From Hyphomicrobiales bacterium (GTDB taxonomy: Bacteria; Pseudomonadota; Alphaproteobacteria; Rhizobiales; Rhizobiaceae): a DNA stretch of 64,000 nucleotides. The stretch lies in NCBI GenBank assembly GCA_900469625.1, contig UBXV01000042.1, forward strand, positions 62,001 to 126,000. The letters run 5' to 3'. The position numbers were made by a program, and so were the translations under genes. The stretch's first letter is position 1. Each line of letters opens with the position of its first letter. Shown here one piece after another: positions 17,120-25,570 of this stretch. A model generated the notes under the pieces. It ran no database searches and had not been told where the DNA came from. It saw nothing but the letters and a program-made list of their open reading frames with translations.

Positions 17120-17627
17120 CATGACCGGCGCGATTGCGACACTGGGGCTCGGCGGCAATCTGGGCGAGCCGCGCAGGGCCATGGCCGACGCGCTGCAGAT
17201 GCTCGATGCCAGGCGCGATTGCTCGGTTCGAGCGGTTTCGCGGCTGTTTCGCACGCCCCCCTGGGGCAAGACCGACCAGGCCTGGTTTTTCAACGCCTGC
17301 GCAGAGATCGAAACCACGCTCGGGCCGGAAACCTTGCTCGACGTTTGCCTCGATATCGAGCGGCAGATGAAGCGGGTGCGTGACGAGCGTTGGGGCCCCC
17401 GAACGATTGATATCGATGTCCTGACCTATGGCGCGTTGTCCCAGGCCGATGCCAGGCTGGAATTACCGCATCCACGCATGACGACGCGCGGGTTCGTGCT
17501 GATGCCGCTTGCGGACTTCGCACCGGCGATGACGGTCGATGGGCGCACGATCGAAGACTGGCTGGCGGATGCAGACGTCAGCGGCATCGAAGTGGCCGAC
17601 GAAGACAGGCAATGGTGGCGGGCATAG
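17109..17627 (+). CDS. folK: Hydroxymethyl-dihydropterin pyrophosphokinase (HPPK)
   Basis: This 172-residue enzyme transfers pyrophosphate from ATP to hydroxymethyl-dihydropterin. The hallmark WGPRTIDIDVL motif (about residue 97, with the two catalytic Asp) and the N-terminal LGLGGNLG are present. The frame opens at ATG 17109 inside folB; an ATG four codons later (17121) is an alternative. A bidirectional terminator follows. Confidence 0.96.
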   Translation: MSPDMTGAIATLGLGGNLGEPRRAMADALQMLDARRDCSVRAVSRLFRTPPWGKTDQAWFFNACAEIETTLGPETLLDVCLDIERQMKRVRDERWGPRTIDIDVLTYGALSQADARLELPHPRMTTRGFVLMPLADFAPAMTVDGRTIEDWLADADVSGIEVADEDRQWWRA

Positions 17628-17652
17628 GCCGCAAACCAAGCCCGATAACAGC

Positions 17653-17684
17653 AAAAGCCCGGGTGTTCGACCCGGGCTTTTTGT
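17653..17684. terminator. Bidirectional Rho-independent terminator
   Basis: The stem AAAGCCCGGGT/ACCCGGGCTTT has T-rich tails on both strands. It separates folK (+) from the convergent secreted-protein gene (-). Confidence 0.9.
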
Positions 17685-17702
17685 TTGAATAGTGCTTCTT
17701 GC

Positions 17703-18254
17703 TTACTTGATCGAGCCGACGGCGATGTTGTCGACCTGGCGGTTGAGGCTGACGCCGATTACCGGGACCATGGCATTCTCGACCTTGACCGAGATCGTGA
17801 TGTTCATCGTCGAGTCGTCCTGAAGCCGGGCGATCATTGCGCCGTTCAGCTTCTTGCGGTTGATGCCGACGACGACCTTGTCCTTGGCGACATTGCCGGA
17901 CACGATATCGAGACCCTTGCCGCCGGCGCCGTCGAGAAACTTGCCGGTGTATGTGTTGCCCTTCTGGGTGATCAGCGCCGACATCGGCTGCTTGAACACG
18001 CCGACGCGGCAGAAACCGTCAAGCTTGATGCCGGCGTCGCTGCCTGAAACCGCTTCACCGGCGAGATCGCAGGTGAACTTCGTGCCCTTGTACTTGCCGG
18101 CGACGATCTCGCCCGGACCCTTCCACTGGCCGGAAACTTTCTCGAAGAAAGCCTTGTCCTTGCCGCCGGAGAGGGCTGGCGAAGCAACGCCGACGGTTGC
18201 TGCAAGCGCGAAAGCGGCAGCGCCGCGAGCGATCAAAGAAGGGCGCGAGAACAT
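17703..18254 (-). CDS. Secreted conserved hypothetical protein
   Basis: This 183-residue protein has a clear signal peptide (MFSRPSLIARGAAAFALAAT, cleavage near ASPALSGG). The mature part is about 155 residues, beta-rich in appearance, with two cysteines (TKFTCDLAG and DGFCRVG). It resembles a family of secreted proteins common in rhizobia, with no known function. The start at ATG 18254 is set by AAGGA 7 bp upstream; a TTG 21 bp earlier is less likely. It is convergent with folK. Confidence 0.8.
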   Translation of the reverse strand: MFSRPSLIARGAAAFALAATVGVASPALSGGKDKAFFEKVSGQWKGPGEIVAGKYKGTKFTCDLAGEAVSGSDAGIKLDGFCRVGVFKQPMSALITQKGNTYTGKFLDGAGGKGLDIVSGNVAKDKVVVGINRKKLNGAMIARLQDDSTMNITISVKVENAMVPVIGVSLNRQVDNIAVGSIK

Positions 18255-18503
18255 AAACGATCCTTGATGGGTCAACGTCCGAAACTAGGAGCCACATTTG
18301 CGCGCAAATGGTTAATGGACGGTTTCTTTCGGGTGGATATCAAGGCATCTTTGTGACGACGGAGCCGATCCCGTCGGCGTTGGTTGCCTCGTCGCAACAT
18401 GCTGATGACCGATCACCATGATGTGCGCCGATGCGCGCAGACGTGTTTATGAAACTTCGTCGCCGGGGGATACGTATGCACTTGAAACACAGGAGGTTTC
18501 AAG

Positions 18504-19364
18504 ATGGCGGCGGCTGACAACGGCACTGAGCAGACCGACCGTTCCATGTCCCTTGTGGTCAGGCGGCATGCACTTGTCACCCGGCTGACCCATTGGCTGT
18601 GGGCATTGGCATTGTTCTTTCTGCTCCTGAGCGGACTGCAGATCTTCAACGCCCATCCGGCGCTTTATGTCGGACAGCAATCGGGCTTCGAATTCGACAA
18701 CAGCATTCTTTCTATCGACGCCACGCGCACGGCGGATGGTGACGTCCGTGGCGTGACGACGTTCTTCGGTCATGGGTTCGACACGACGGGGATGCTTGGG
18801 GTCAGCGGCCCCGTGGACCGGCGCGCCTACAGGGCGTTTCCCTCCTGGCTGACGGTTCCATCCTATCAGGATCTGGCGACGGGCCGGGTGGTGCACTTCT
18901 TCTTCGCCTGGGTCTTTGCAACGGTCTTTGTCGCGTGGATCATCGCCAGCATCATCAATGGCCACCTGCGCCGCGATATCGTGCCATCGGGCGAAGACCT
19001 GCGCGGCTTGCCACGGAGTGTCCTGCGTCATCTGCGCTTCCAGTTTGATCATGGTCGCCGCTACAACGGCTTGCAGAAACTCTCCTACGCCATTGTCTTA
19101 CTGATATTTTTTCCGCTGATGATCCTCACCGGCATGTCGATGTCGCCGGGCATGAATGCGGCTTGGCCGTGGCTGCTCGATGTCTTCGGTGGGCGGCAGA
19201 CGGCGCGCACGATCCACTTCGTGATCATGCTCCTCCTTGTTCTGTTCTTTGTCGTCCACATCTTCATGGTTTTTGCCGCAGGCCCCATCAACGAGTTGCG
19301 CTCGATGATATCGGGCCGTTACCGCATCGATCGCGAACAACGGCAACGGGAGGCGGGCCGATGA
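18504..19364 (+). CDS. Di-heme cytochrome b (b561/formate-dehydrogenase gamma type)
   Basis: This 286-residue membrane protein has four main helices, at about residues 27-50, 130-155, 190-215 and 232-260. Candidate heme histidines occur in RLTHWLWAL, VVHFFFAW, TIHFVIML and VVHIFMVF. A perfect AGGAGG precedes ATG 18504. It overlaps by 4 bp (ATGA) the start of a molybdopterin oxidoreductase gene. The pair therefore probably forms one complex, with the cytochrome as quinone-linked membrane anchor and the partner as catalytic subunit. Confidence 0.9.
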   Translation: MAAADNGTEQTDRSMSLVVRRHALVTRLTHWLWALALFFLLLSGLQIFNAHPALYVGQQSGFEFDNSILSIDATRTADGDVRGVTTFFGHGFDTTGMLGVSGPVDRRAYRAFPSWLTVPSYQDLATGRVVHFFFAWVFATVFVAWIIASIINGHLRRDIVPSGEDLRGLPRSVLRHLRFQFDHGRRYNGLQKLSYAIVLLIFFPLMILTGMSMSPGMNAAWPWLLDVFGGRQTARTIHFVIMLLLVLFFVVHIFMVFAAGPINELRSMISGRYRIDREQRQREAGR

Positions 19365-20152
19365 GCCGGCTCTGGATCACGCGCAGGCGGCTCCTGACGG
19401 CTGCCGGTCTTGCCGGGGCGACGCTGCCATTGGCCGGATGTGACGCTTTTGACGGCATATTGCAGAACCGTGCGCCTGTTCGGGATGTCCTGGCCTCGGC
19501 CAACGGCCTGACCTATCGGGTGCAACGGCTGTTGGCGGATGCTGACCGGCTGGCACCGGAGTTTGCCGAAAGTGAAATCCGCCAGGGCCAAAGGCCAAAC
19601 GGTTCTACCGACCCGACCGACGAGGCCTACATAGCCCTTCGCCAGCAGGACTTCTCCGGATACAGCCTCGGTGTAACCGGGCTGGTTGAAAGACCACTCA
19701 GGCTGACATTGACGGAGCTCAGGAACATGCCATCGCGCACACAGATCACCCGCCATGACTGCGTCGAGGGCTGGAGCTGCATTGCCAAATGGACCGGTGT
19801 TCCGCTTGCCAGGGTGCTTGATGAAGCGAGGGTCAGGCCGGAAGCGCGCTATGTCGTCTTCCATTGCTTCGATCGCATGAACCTCGGGCTTTCCGGGGAG
19901 ACGGCCTATTACGAATCGATCGATCTCATCGACGCGCGTCATCCGCAGACTATTCTTGCCTATGGATTGAACGGCAAACCGCTGCCGGTCGAAAACGGCG
20001 CACCGCTTCGCGTGCGCATCGAGCGGCAGCTTGGCTACAAGATGGCGAAGTACATCAGCGCCATCGAGGTCGTTTCCGACCTTTCACCGTTTGGCCGCGG
20101 CCGCGGCGGTTTCTGGGAAGACCTCGGTTATGACTGGTATGCGGGGATATAG
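19361..20152 (+). CDS. Molybdopterin-dependent oxidoreductase (sulfite oxidase / MsrP superfamily)
   Basis: The 263-residue product has a twin-arginine leader (TRRRLLTAAGLAG) that also reads as a lipobox (LPLAGC, about residue 27), so it may be a Tat-exported lipoprotein. The Moco domain contains the expected molybdenum-ligand cysteine in TRHDCVEGWSC and the family motif LGYKMAKYI. The neighbouring cytochrome b resembles the MsrQ/YedZ or formate dehydrogenase gamma role. The substrate (sulfite, methionine sulfoxide or another) cannot be told from sequence alone. Confidence 0.9.
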   Translation: MSRLWITRRRLLTAAGLAGATLPLAGCDAFDGILQNRAPVRDVLASANGLTYRVQRLLADADRLAPEFAESEIRQGQRPNGSTDPTDEAYIALRQQDFSGYSLGVTGLVERPLRLTLTELRNMPSRTQITRHDCVEGWSCIAKWTGVPLARVLDEARVRPEARYVVFHCFDRMNLGLSGETAYYESIDLIDARHPQTILAYGLNGKPLPVENGAPLRVRIERQLGYKMAKYISAIEVVSDLSPFGRGRGGFWEDLGYDWYAGI

Positions 20153-20159
20153 CTCGCCG

Positions 20160-21245
20160 TCAGCTGACGTCATTCGAGCCCGACGCACGCCCCGCACCCG
20201 GCGTGAGGTCCGAGAGAAAGTCGCCGATCCCCGGGCGCTTCAGCGCACGGAAGGGCATTGGCCGGCAGAGATCCATGGCGGCGATGCCGATGCGGGCCGT
20301 CATCAGCCCGTTGATCACGCCTTCGCCAAGCCGCGCCGAGAGCTTCGAGGCAAGGCCGTGGCCAAGAACCTGCTGGATCAGGCTGTCGCCGGCCGCGATC
20401 GAGCCGGTCACCGCCAGGTGGGCAATGACGTCCCGCATCAGCCGGATCATCCCCAGCGTACCAGGGCGACCGCCGTAAAGCTCGGCCATGGCACGGATCA
20501 TGCGGGTCGATTCATAAAGCACATAGCCGAGATCGACCAGCGCGCGCGGGCTGACAGCAGTGACGATCGACACCCGCTTGGATGCCGCCAGGATAATGCG
20601 CCGCGCCTCGCGGTCGAGCGGCGTCAGCAATTCGCGCTCCGTCAGGTCGAGCAGATGCGGGCCGTCGATGATCTCGCCTTGCGTCTCCTTGAGGCGCGTC
20701 CGGCCGCGTGCGGTACGCGGATTGGTGGCCAGAAGATGCACGAGCTTGTCCGAAGCCGATCGCGCCAGCTTGGTGTTGCCGGAGGCAGCCGCACTCTCGG
20801 TCTCCGACTTCAGGGCCTGCACAGCCGTCAGCTGCATCATGCCCGAAAGCTCGCGGGCGACAACGACCAGCAATGCCAGAAGGCCAACGGCGACGACACC
20901 CATCGCGCTATAGCCGAGCCAGTCGGCGCGGGAGAACAGGTCGCGGATCAGGCGATCAACCCAAAGCCCCGTTGCCAATGACAGGAGAATGCCGAACGCC
21001 CCGATCGCGATCCTGCCAACGGAAAAACGGCGTCTGCGCGGGCTTGCCTCCGGCAGCGCGTGGCTTTCGACGGCCAGTGTCGTCTCGCGGAAAGGATCCT
21101 CCGCGTCCGGCGTCAGGACCACCCTGTCGTCGAAGCTTGCCGGCGCGCGGCGAGGGCGGATGCCTTCGGCGGGTTTCGGATCAGGATCCGGACTGACCGA
21201 AAACGCCCCGGGCTTTCGGCCCTTGCCGGTGAAATCGTCGCTCAT
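20160..21245 (-). CDS. ycjF: YcjF/UPF0283 family membrane protein (TIGR01620)
   Basis: This 361-residue protein has a cytoplasmic Pro-rich N-terminus, two membrane helices (about residues 77-97 and 111-131) and a C-terminal DUF697-like domain. Its ATG overlaps the stop codon of the upstream ycjX gene (ATGA), giving tight coupling. In enterobacteria ycjX-ycjF belong to the envelope-stress (Psp) neighbourhood. Here they stand without pspABC genes, so the role is uncertain. Confidence 0.9.
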   Translation of the reverse strand: MSDDFTGKGRKPGAFSVSPDPDPKPAEGIRPRRAPASFDDRVVLTPDAEDPFRETTLAVESHALPEASPRRRRFSVGRIAIGAFGILLSLATGLWVDRLIRDLFSRADWLGYSAMGVVAVGLLALLVVVARELSGMMQLTAVQALKSETESAAASGNTKLARSASDKLVHLLATNPRTARGRTRLKETQGEIIDGPHLLDLTERELLTPLDREARRIILAASKRVSIVTAVSPRALVDLGYVLYESTRMIRAMAELYGGRPGTLGMIRLMRDVIAHLAVTGSIAAGDSLIQQVLGHGLASKLSARLGEGVINGLMTARIGIAAMDLCRPMPFRALKRPGIGDFLSDLTPGAGRASGSNDVS

Positions 21246-22735
21246 GCCAGCCGATCTCCAAACAGGAACTGCATCGCCCGGTCGAGCCGAATATGCGGCA
21301 CCGACAGCTTCAGCCCACCTCCGGTTTCCTCGAGATGCGGTGGCCGGAACCGCACGAAACTGAGCTCCGGCATCGGGTGGGCGTCGCCGAATGTCAGTGC
21401 CTTGGAATCCGCATCAACAGCCTTGAAAAGAACTTCAGGATCATCCGGCAAGTCACCGGGAAATATAGCTGTTTTCCGTTCGCCATCGAACACGTCGCCG
21501 TTGATCCTCTCGCCGGCGATCGGTGTGCCGACGATGACGGGAAGTGTGTGGCCGCCGTGATCTACCGTTGCTTCGCGGGTCGCGCGCACGGAGGCAATCG
21601 CCATGACCTCGAGGCCCGCGCCGCTCATGCCGATGCTCGCCGCAGCCCGGCTGACGAGGCGCGCCGTGATGCGCTCGAGGCGGTCATGGCTTTCATGGTG
21701 CAGGTGATCGGCCTTGGTGGCGGCGATCAGCACCTTGTCGATCCGGCGGGTCAAAAGCGAGGACAGCCAGCTGTTCGTGCCGGGGCGAAAGCACGCCAGT
21801 ACGTCGGCGAGCGCCTGTTCAAGATCGAGCAGGGCTTCCGGACCGCCATTGATCGCCTGCAGTGCGTCTACCAGCACGATCTGCCGGTCGAGCCGGGCAA
21901 AATGCTCGCGAAAGAACGGGCTGACCACGTGCTTCTTATAGGCCTCGTAGCGTCGCTCCATCATCGCCCAGAGCGAACCTTTCGGCGCACGGCCATCCGG
22001 CAGGTCGGGAAGTGGCGAGAAGGTCAGCGCCGGCGACCCTTCCAGGTCGCCCGGCATCAGGAACCGTCCGGGCGGCAGCGTCGAGGGCGAGCTGGCGTCG
22101 GCTTTGCAGGCCTTCAGGTAGGCCGTGAAGCTTTCGGCGAGCCGGCGCGCGCTGCTTTCATCGGCAACCGCGGTCGATCCCGCCGACTGGGCGAGCGTCA
22201 GCCAGTCCGCCGACAGCTTGGCGCGACCGAGAGCACGGGCGCGCGCTACCGAATTGTCGCTGAATGCCTTGAAATCCTGACCAAGCAGCGGCAGGTCCAG
22301 CAGCCACTCGCCGGGATAGTCGACGATGTCGAGCGACAGGCGGCCCGCCGAGAACATCCGGTTCCAGCCGCTGGCGCTCTCGAAATCGAGGGTGATGCGC
22401 AGTTGCGAGATCGCCCGGGTCGAATCCGGCCAGATGCGATCGCGAACCAATGCGGCAATATGATCCTCGTATTGAAAACGCGGCACCGCATCATCCGGCT
22501 GCGGCTCCAGCCTGATCTTAGAGACGCGGCCGGAGCGCACCGCCTCAAAGACCGGCAGGCGTCCGCCGTTGAGCAGGTTGTGGACCAGGGACGAAATGAA
22601 GACAGTCTTGCCGGCGCGCGAAAGCCCGGTGACCCCGAGCCGGATCGACGGATTGACGAGGCCCGATGCGCGGTCGGTGAGATTGTCGAATGCAATCAGG
22701 GCGTCGTCTTTGAAGCTGGTCAGATTTGGCGCCAA
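21242..22735 (-). CDS. ycjX: YcjX family P-loop GTPase-like protein (DUF463)
   Basis: This 497-residue protein has a P-loop GLSRAGKTVF (about residue 37). DYPGEWLLDLPLLGQ corresponds to the switch II/DxxG region, and ATKADHL resembles the NKxD base-specificity motif. The start is a TTG at 22735 (MAPNLTSFK), supported by GAGGG ten bases upstream; no ATG is placed better. It is co-transcribed with ycjF. The family is linked to membrane-stress responses, with no defined biochemical partner. Confidence 0.9.
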   Translation of the reverse strand: MAPNLTSFKDDALIAFDNLTDRASGLVNPSIRLGVTGLSRAGKTVFISSLVHNLLNGGRLPVFEAVRSGRVSKIRLEPQPDDAVPRFQYEDHIAALVRDRIWPDSTRAISQLRITLDFESASGWNRMFSAGRLSLDIVDYPGEWLLDLPLLGQDFKAFSDNSVARARALGRAKLSADWLTLAQSAGSTAVADESSARRLAESFTAYLKACKADASSPSTLPPGRFLMPGDLEGSPALTFSPLPDLPDGRAPKGSLWAMMERRYEAYKKHVVSPFFREHFARLDRQIVLVDALQAINGGPEALLDLEQALADVLACFRPGTNSWLSSLLTRRIDKVLIAATKADHLHHESHDRLERITARLVSRAAASIGMSGAGLEVMAIASVRATREATVDHGGHTLPVIVGTPIAGERINGDVFDGERKTAIFPGDLPDDPEVLFKAVDADSKALTFGDAHPMPELSFVRFRPPHLEETGGGLKLSVPHIRLDRAMQFLFGDRLA

Positions 22736-22860
22736 GTCGTGCTATCCCTCGCGGACCCTGCCGCTCTTGTTCGTGCCCTATGCCTTGCGCCGAGATGAAC
22801 GGCGGTTGCGCATTGCCTTGGCGATATAGGAAATATTTCCCGCACCGCAACAATTGCCTG

Positions 22861-23391
22861 TCATTTAGGCTGGCCCGTCGGCAACATCAGTGACACGAGC
22901 GTCGCCGTCGCCGTCGCCGTCGCCGCGCCGCCGCCTGGCCACACATCAAGGATCGCAAGAGCTGCGGGCGGATATCCATGCGGAAGGCTATCTTCAGCCG
23001 CTTGGCTTCCGGCAAATCGGCGGAACAGCTCGTCGATCATGGGATTGTGCCCGACGATCATCAGTGAAGTCAGGTGCCTGTTTGCGTCGATGATATCCGC
23101 GTAGACGCTTGCCGGCCCGGAGTAGAGTTCGTCCACGTAACTGATGTCGAGGTCTTCACTGAGGGTGCGCAGGAACGGTTCGACGGTCTGACGGCAACGC
23201 ACAGCGGTCGAGCACAGGATCAGATCCGGCCGGATGCCGCCATCGGACGCCATCTCGGCGATCAGATCCGCTTCGGCATAGCCTGTGGCGTCGAGCGCCC
23301 GGTCGAAATCGCGCTGCCCCGGCAGCGCCCAGCCGGAGCGGGCATGACGCAGAAGGAAGAGGCGGAAGGGCCTGGCGGCGCTGTCTTGCAT
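22861..23391 (-). CDS. sixA: SixA-type phosphohistidine phosphatase
   Basis: This 176-residue member of the histidine phosphatase (phosphoglycerate mutase-like) superfamily has the catalytic RHARSGW motif (RHG type, about residue 15) and the second histidine in VGHNPMID. SixA removes phosphate from histidines of HPt domains or PTS proteins. Near its C-terminus a four-fold hexanucleotide repeat encodes an Ala-Thr run. It is transcribed away from dksA. Confidence 0.88.
   Translation of the reverse strand: MQDSAARPFRLFLLRHARSGWALPGQRDFDRALDATGYAEADLIAEMASDGGIRPDLILCSTAVRCRQTVEPFLRTLSEDLDISYVDELYSGPASVYADIIDANRHLTSLMIVGHNPMIDELFRRFAGSQAAEDSLPHGYPPAALAILDVWPGGGAATATATATLVSLMLPTGQPK
22901..22924. 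repeat. Hexanucleotide tandem repeat (GTCGCC x4)
   Basis: Four exact copies of GTCGCC lie in frame inside sixA and encode (Ala-Thr) repeats close to the C-terminus. Copy-number change would alter length without a frameshift. Confidence 0.8.
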
Positions 23392-23742
23392 GGGATGAAT
23401 TCCGGTCGCTGCCGGCCGCGGGTCGCTGCCGGATCGGGTATCGCCGAAGCAGGCCCTTGCGCGACTGCCGGCGGATCACCACCTTTTCCCGTCGATGATG
23501 CAAAGATCAAGCTGCGAGACGCTTTTTTCCGGGGATTGCGCCAATGCGCGCAGGCCCGAAATGCCAGATTGGCAAAGACCGTCGATGCGGCGATAGGACA
23601 TCCAGGTTAAGGCCGGTCTTCTTGGTGCAGAGTAGGTGATCATCTCTACGAATAAGATCTGATCTGTAATTTTGATGAAATATTCGCCAGTTAGCCTGAA
23701 TTGCAAGCATCGTTAAAATACGGTTGAGTGTTTAATCCGAGG
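23392..23742. other. Divergent intergenic region sixA / dksA
   Basis: About 350 bases without a credible gene. The part nearest dksA (23690-23742) is AT-richer and leads into the promoter described at 23743. Confidence 0.5.
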
Positions 23743-23771
23743 CTTGAATCGCGGCTTCCATGGGTCTATAC
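23743..23771 (+). promoter_or_regulatory. Housekeeping sigma-70 promoter of dksA
   Basis: CTTGAA, a 17-bp spacer and CTATAC closely match the rhizobial consensus CTTGAC-N17-CTATAT. The predicted start is about 30 bp before the dksA coding start. Confidence 0.65.
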
Positions 23772-23806
23772 ACCGCCGCAATGAGATGTTCTTCAGGAGA
23801 ATCGCG

Positions 23807-24226
23807 TTGAGTGAGAAGATCGATCTTAGTACCTTTGTTCTCTCCGAGGACGAGGAATTCATGAATGCCACCCACCGGGCCTATTTCCGGGCCAAGCTGA
23901 ATGCTTGGAGAAACGACATCCTTCGCGAGGCGCGCGAGACACTGGATCACTTGGCCGAGGAGAGCGCCAATCATCCCGATCTCGCAGACCGAGCCTCTTC
24001 CGAGACAGACCGGGCAATCGAACTGAGAGCCCGGGACCGTCAGCGGAAGTTGATCTCCAAAATCGATTCCGCGCTGCAGCGGATAGATGAAGGGACCTAC
24101 GGCTACTGCGAAGAAACGGGAGAGCCGATCGGCCTGAAGCGTCTCGACGCCCGACCGATCGCAACACTCTCGATCGAGGCGCAGGAGCGCCACGAGCGTC
24201 GGGAAAAGGTCTACAGAGACGAATAG
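23807..24226 (+). CDS. dksA: RNA polymerase-binding transcription factor DksA
   Basis: The 139-residue product has a coiled-coil N-terminal part and a zinc-finger-like C-terminal domain. It works with ppGpp on RNA polymerase. Where E. coli DksA has four zinc cysteines, this protein keeps only one (GYCEETGEPIGL) and has Ser/Glu/Ala at the second pair (TLSIEAQERHE). This is the zinc-independent form known in several alphaproteobacteria. The start is TTG 23807, set by CAGGAGA 8 bp upstream; a longer reading from 23744 would run through the promoter spacer. Confidence 0.93.
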   Translation: MSEKIDLSTFVLSEDEEFMNATHRAYFRAKLNAWRNDILREARETLDHLAEESANHPDLADRASSETDRAIELRARDRQRKLISKIDSALQRIDEGTYGYCEETGEPIGLKRLDARPIATLSIEAQERHERREKVYRDE

Positions 24227-24252
24227 ATGTCCGGTTTCCGGAAGTTTATCGA

Positions 24253-24290
24253 GAAAGAGGCGCGGGTCTGACCCGCGCCTCTTTCTGTTT
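24253..24290 (+). terminator. Rho-independent terminator of dksA
   Basis: A 15-bp perfect stem (GAAAGAGGCGCGGGT and its complement) has a 3-nt loop followed by TGTTTT. Confidence 0.9.
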
Positions 24291-24329
24291 TGCTCGATGG
24301 TAAAGTGCAGCGCCCGTGCGCAGAGTGCG

Positions 24330-25295
24330 TCAAGGCTTGCGGCCGGCAGAGATGTCGGCGAGCATGCGGTTCATCTCATCCTCGATCGTTGGTTCCTTGC
24401 GGGCTCCGTCCGAGGGGGCGCCGAGTACGGGCTCCTGTCGCACGGCTGCTGTTGTCGGCGCCCGGTTTTCTGGCCGGGTAACGGCATCCGTCGGTGCCAG
24501 ACGCTGCAGGTCCCCGGTGATTTCCGCGTCGAGAATTCGCTCGAAGTCCGACAGCGTACCCTGTTGCGGGGCCGGCAGCGGCTGGGCGACGGGTGCGGGA
24601 CGCTGTTCCTGTTGCGCCGGCTGTGCCGGCAACACGCGGCTGCGGGCGGCATCGAAGATACCTTCGACCTTCTCGCTTGCCTGGGCAGGAGAAACGATCT
24701 CGGGGGCGGGTGGTACAACCCTTGCGACCGGGCGCGGCTCCACAGCCATCACCGGCGCGGGGCGCTGCTCGACGACCGGACGGATCGCCGGCGCAGGCTC
24801 GGCCCGGGCAACTGGCTGTTCCTGCGGAATGGATGCCGGGCGCACGGGTGCTGCTGCAACCACCTCAGGCTGAACGGCGACGGGACGCGCCTGTACCGAT
24901 GATGCGGCAGGCGCCGGCACCTTGCTGCCGTTGCCGTTTGCAATCGAAGGTTCGATCGGCTTGCGCTCGTTGATAACAATGTTGTCGCTGCGCGACCCGT
25001 TGTCGTCTGCGGGTGCGATCCGGCTTTCGATGACGATATCCGTCGGGCCACCGATCATGATCAGGTGTTCGACGTCGTCGCGTCGAACGAGCACCAGCCG
25101 ACGCCGGGTGTCCACGGCAGCCGCATCGAGAACCGCCAGGCGCGGTTGCCTGTTCTTGCCGCCGCGAATGAAGGGCGACGACGGCCTGTTGCGCATGATC
25201 CAGAGCACGGCCACAAGGCACAAAAGCCCGATAGCAACGGCGCCAGCAGCGATAATGAATCGGCTACCGTTGTCTCCGACGATCGTTTCCATCAT
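24330..25295 (-). CDS. FliO-like single-span membrane protein with Pro/Ala-rich tail
   Basis: This 321-residue protein has a short exposed N-terminus, one membrane helix (about residues 13-33) and a cytoplasmic FliO-type domain. That domain reads RLAVLDAAAVDTRRRLVLVRRDDVEHLIMIGG and TDIVIESR. A long, probably disordered Pro/Ala/Gln/Val tail and a final acidic helix follow. FliO assists assembly of the flagellar export gate in its usual context, but there are no flagellar genes nearby. The start at ATG 25295 has AAAGGAG 9 bp upstream. It is divergent from cckA. Confidence 0.8.
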   Translation of the reverse strand: MMETIVGDNGSRFIIAAGAVAIGLLCLVAVLWIMRNRPSSPFIRGGKNRQPRLAVLDAAAVDTRRRLVLVRRDDVEHLIMIGGPTDIVIESRIAPADDNGSRSDNIVINERKPIEPSIANGNGSKVPAPAASSVQARPVAVQPEVVAAAPVRPASIPQEQPVARAEPAPAIRPVVEQRPAPVMAVEPRPVARVVPPAPEIVSPAQASEKVEGIFDAARSRVLPAQPAQQEQRPAPVAQPLPAPQQGTLSDFERILDAEITGDLQRLAPTDAVTRPENRAPTTAAVRQEPVLGAPSDGARKEPTIEDEMNRMLADISAGRKP

Positions 25296-25570
25296 AGGCT
25301 GAACTCCTTTAGCCTTTCGAGTGGCAGTATTTGACGGCTTTTTTCGGGCTTGGACAAGCACTTCGCCGACATTCCCTGTGAATTGACAGCTGCGCTTCCG
25401 CACAGGTGCTTTTTGCTGTTATCTCTGATCGTTAAAGATGATTCCTATCCGAATGATCGAGGGCGTGTCGGCATTGGCCGATTTCATCCCGAAGGATTGT
25501 GCGGATGCCGGCCGGAGAGCCGGACCGTTCCGTCGTGCGACGGGCGGCATTGGCGGCAGATGAGGACCCG

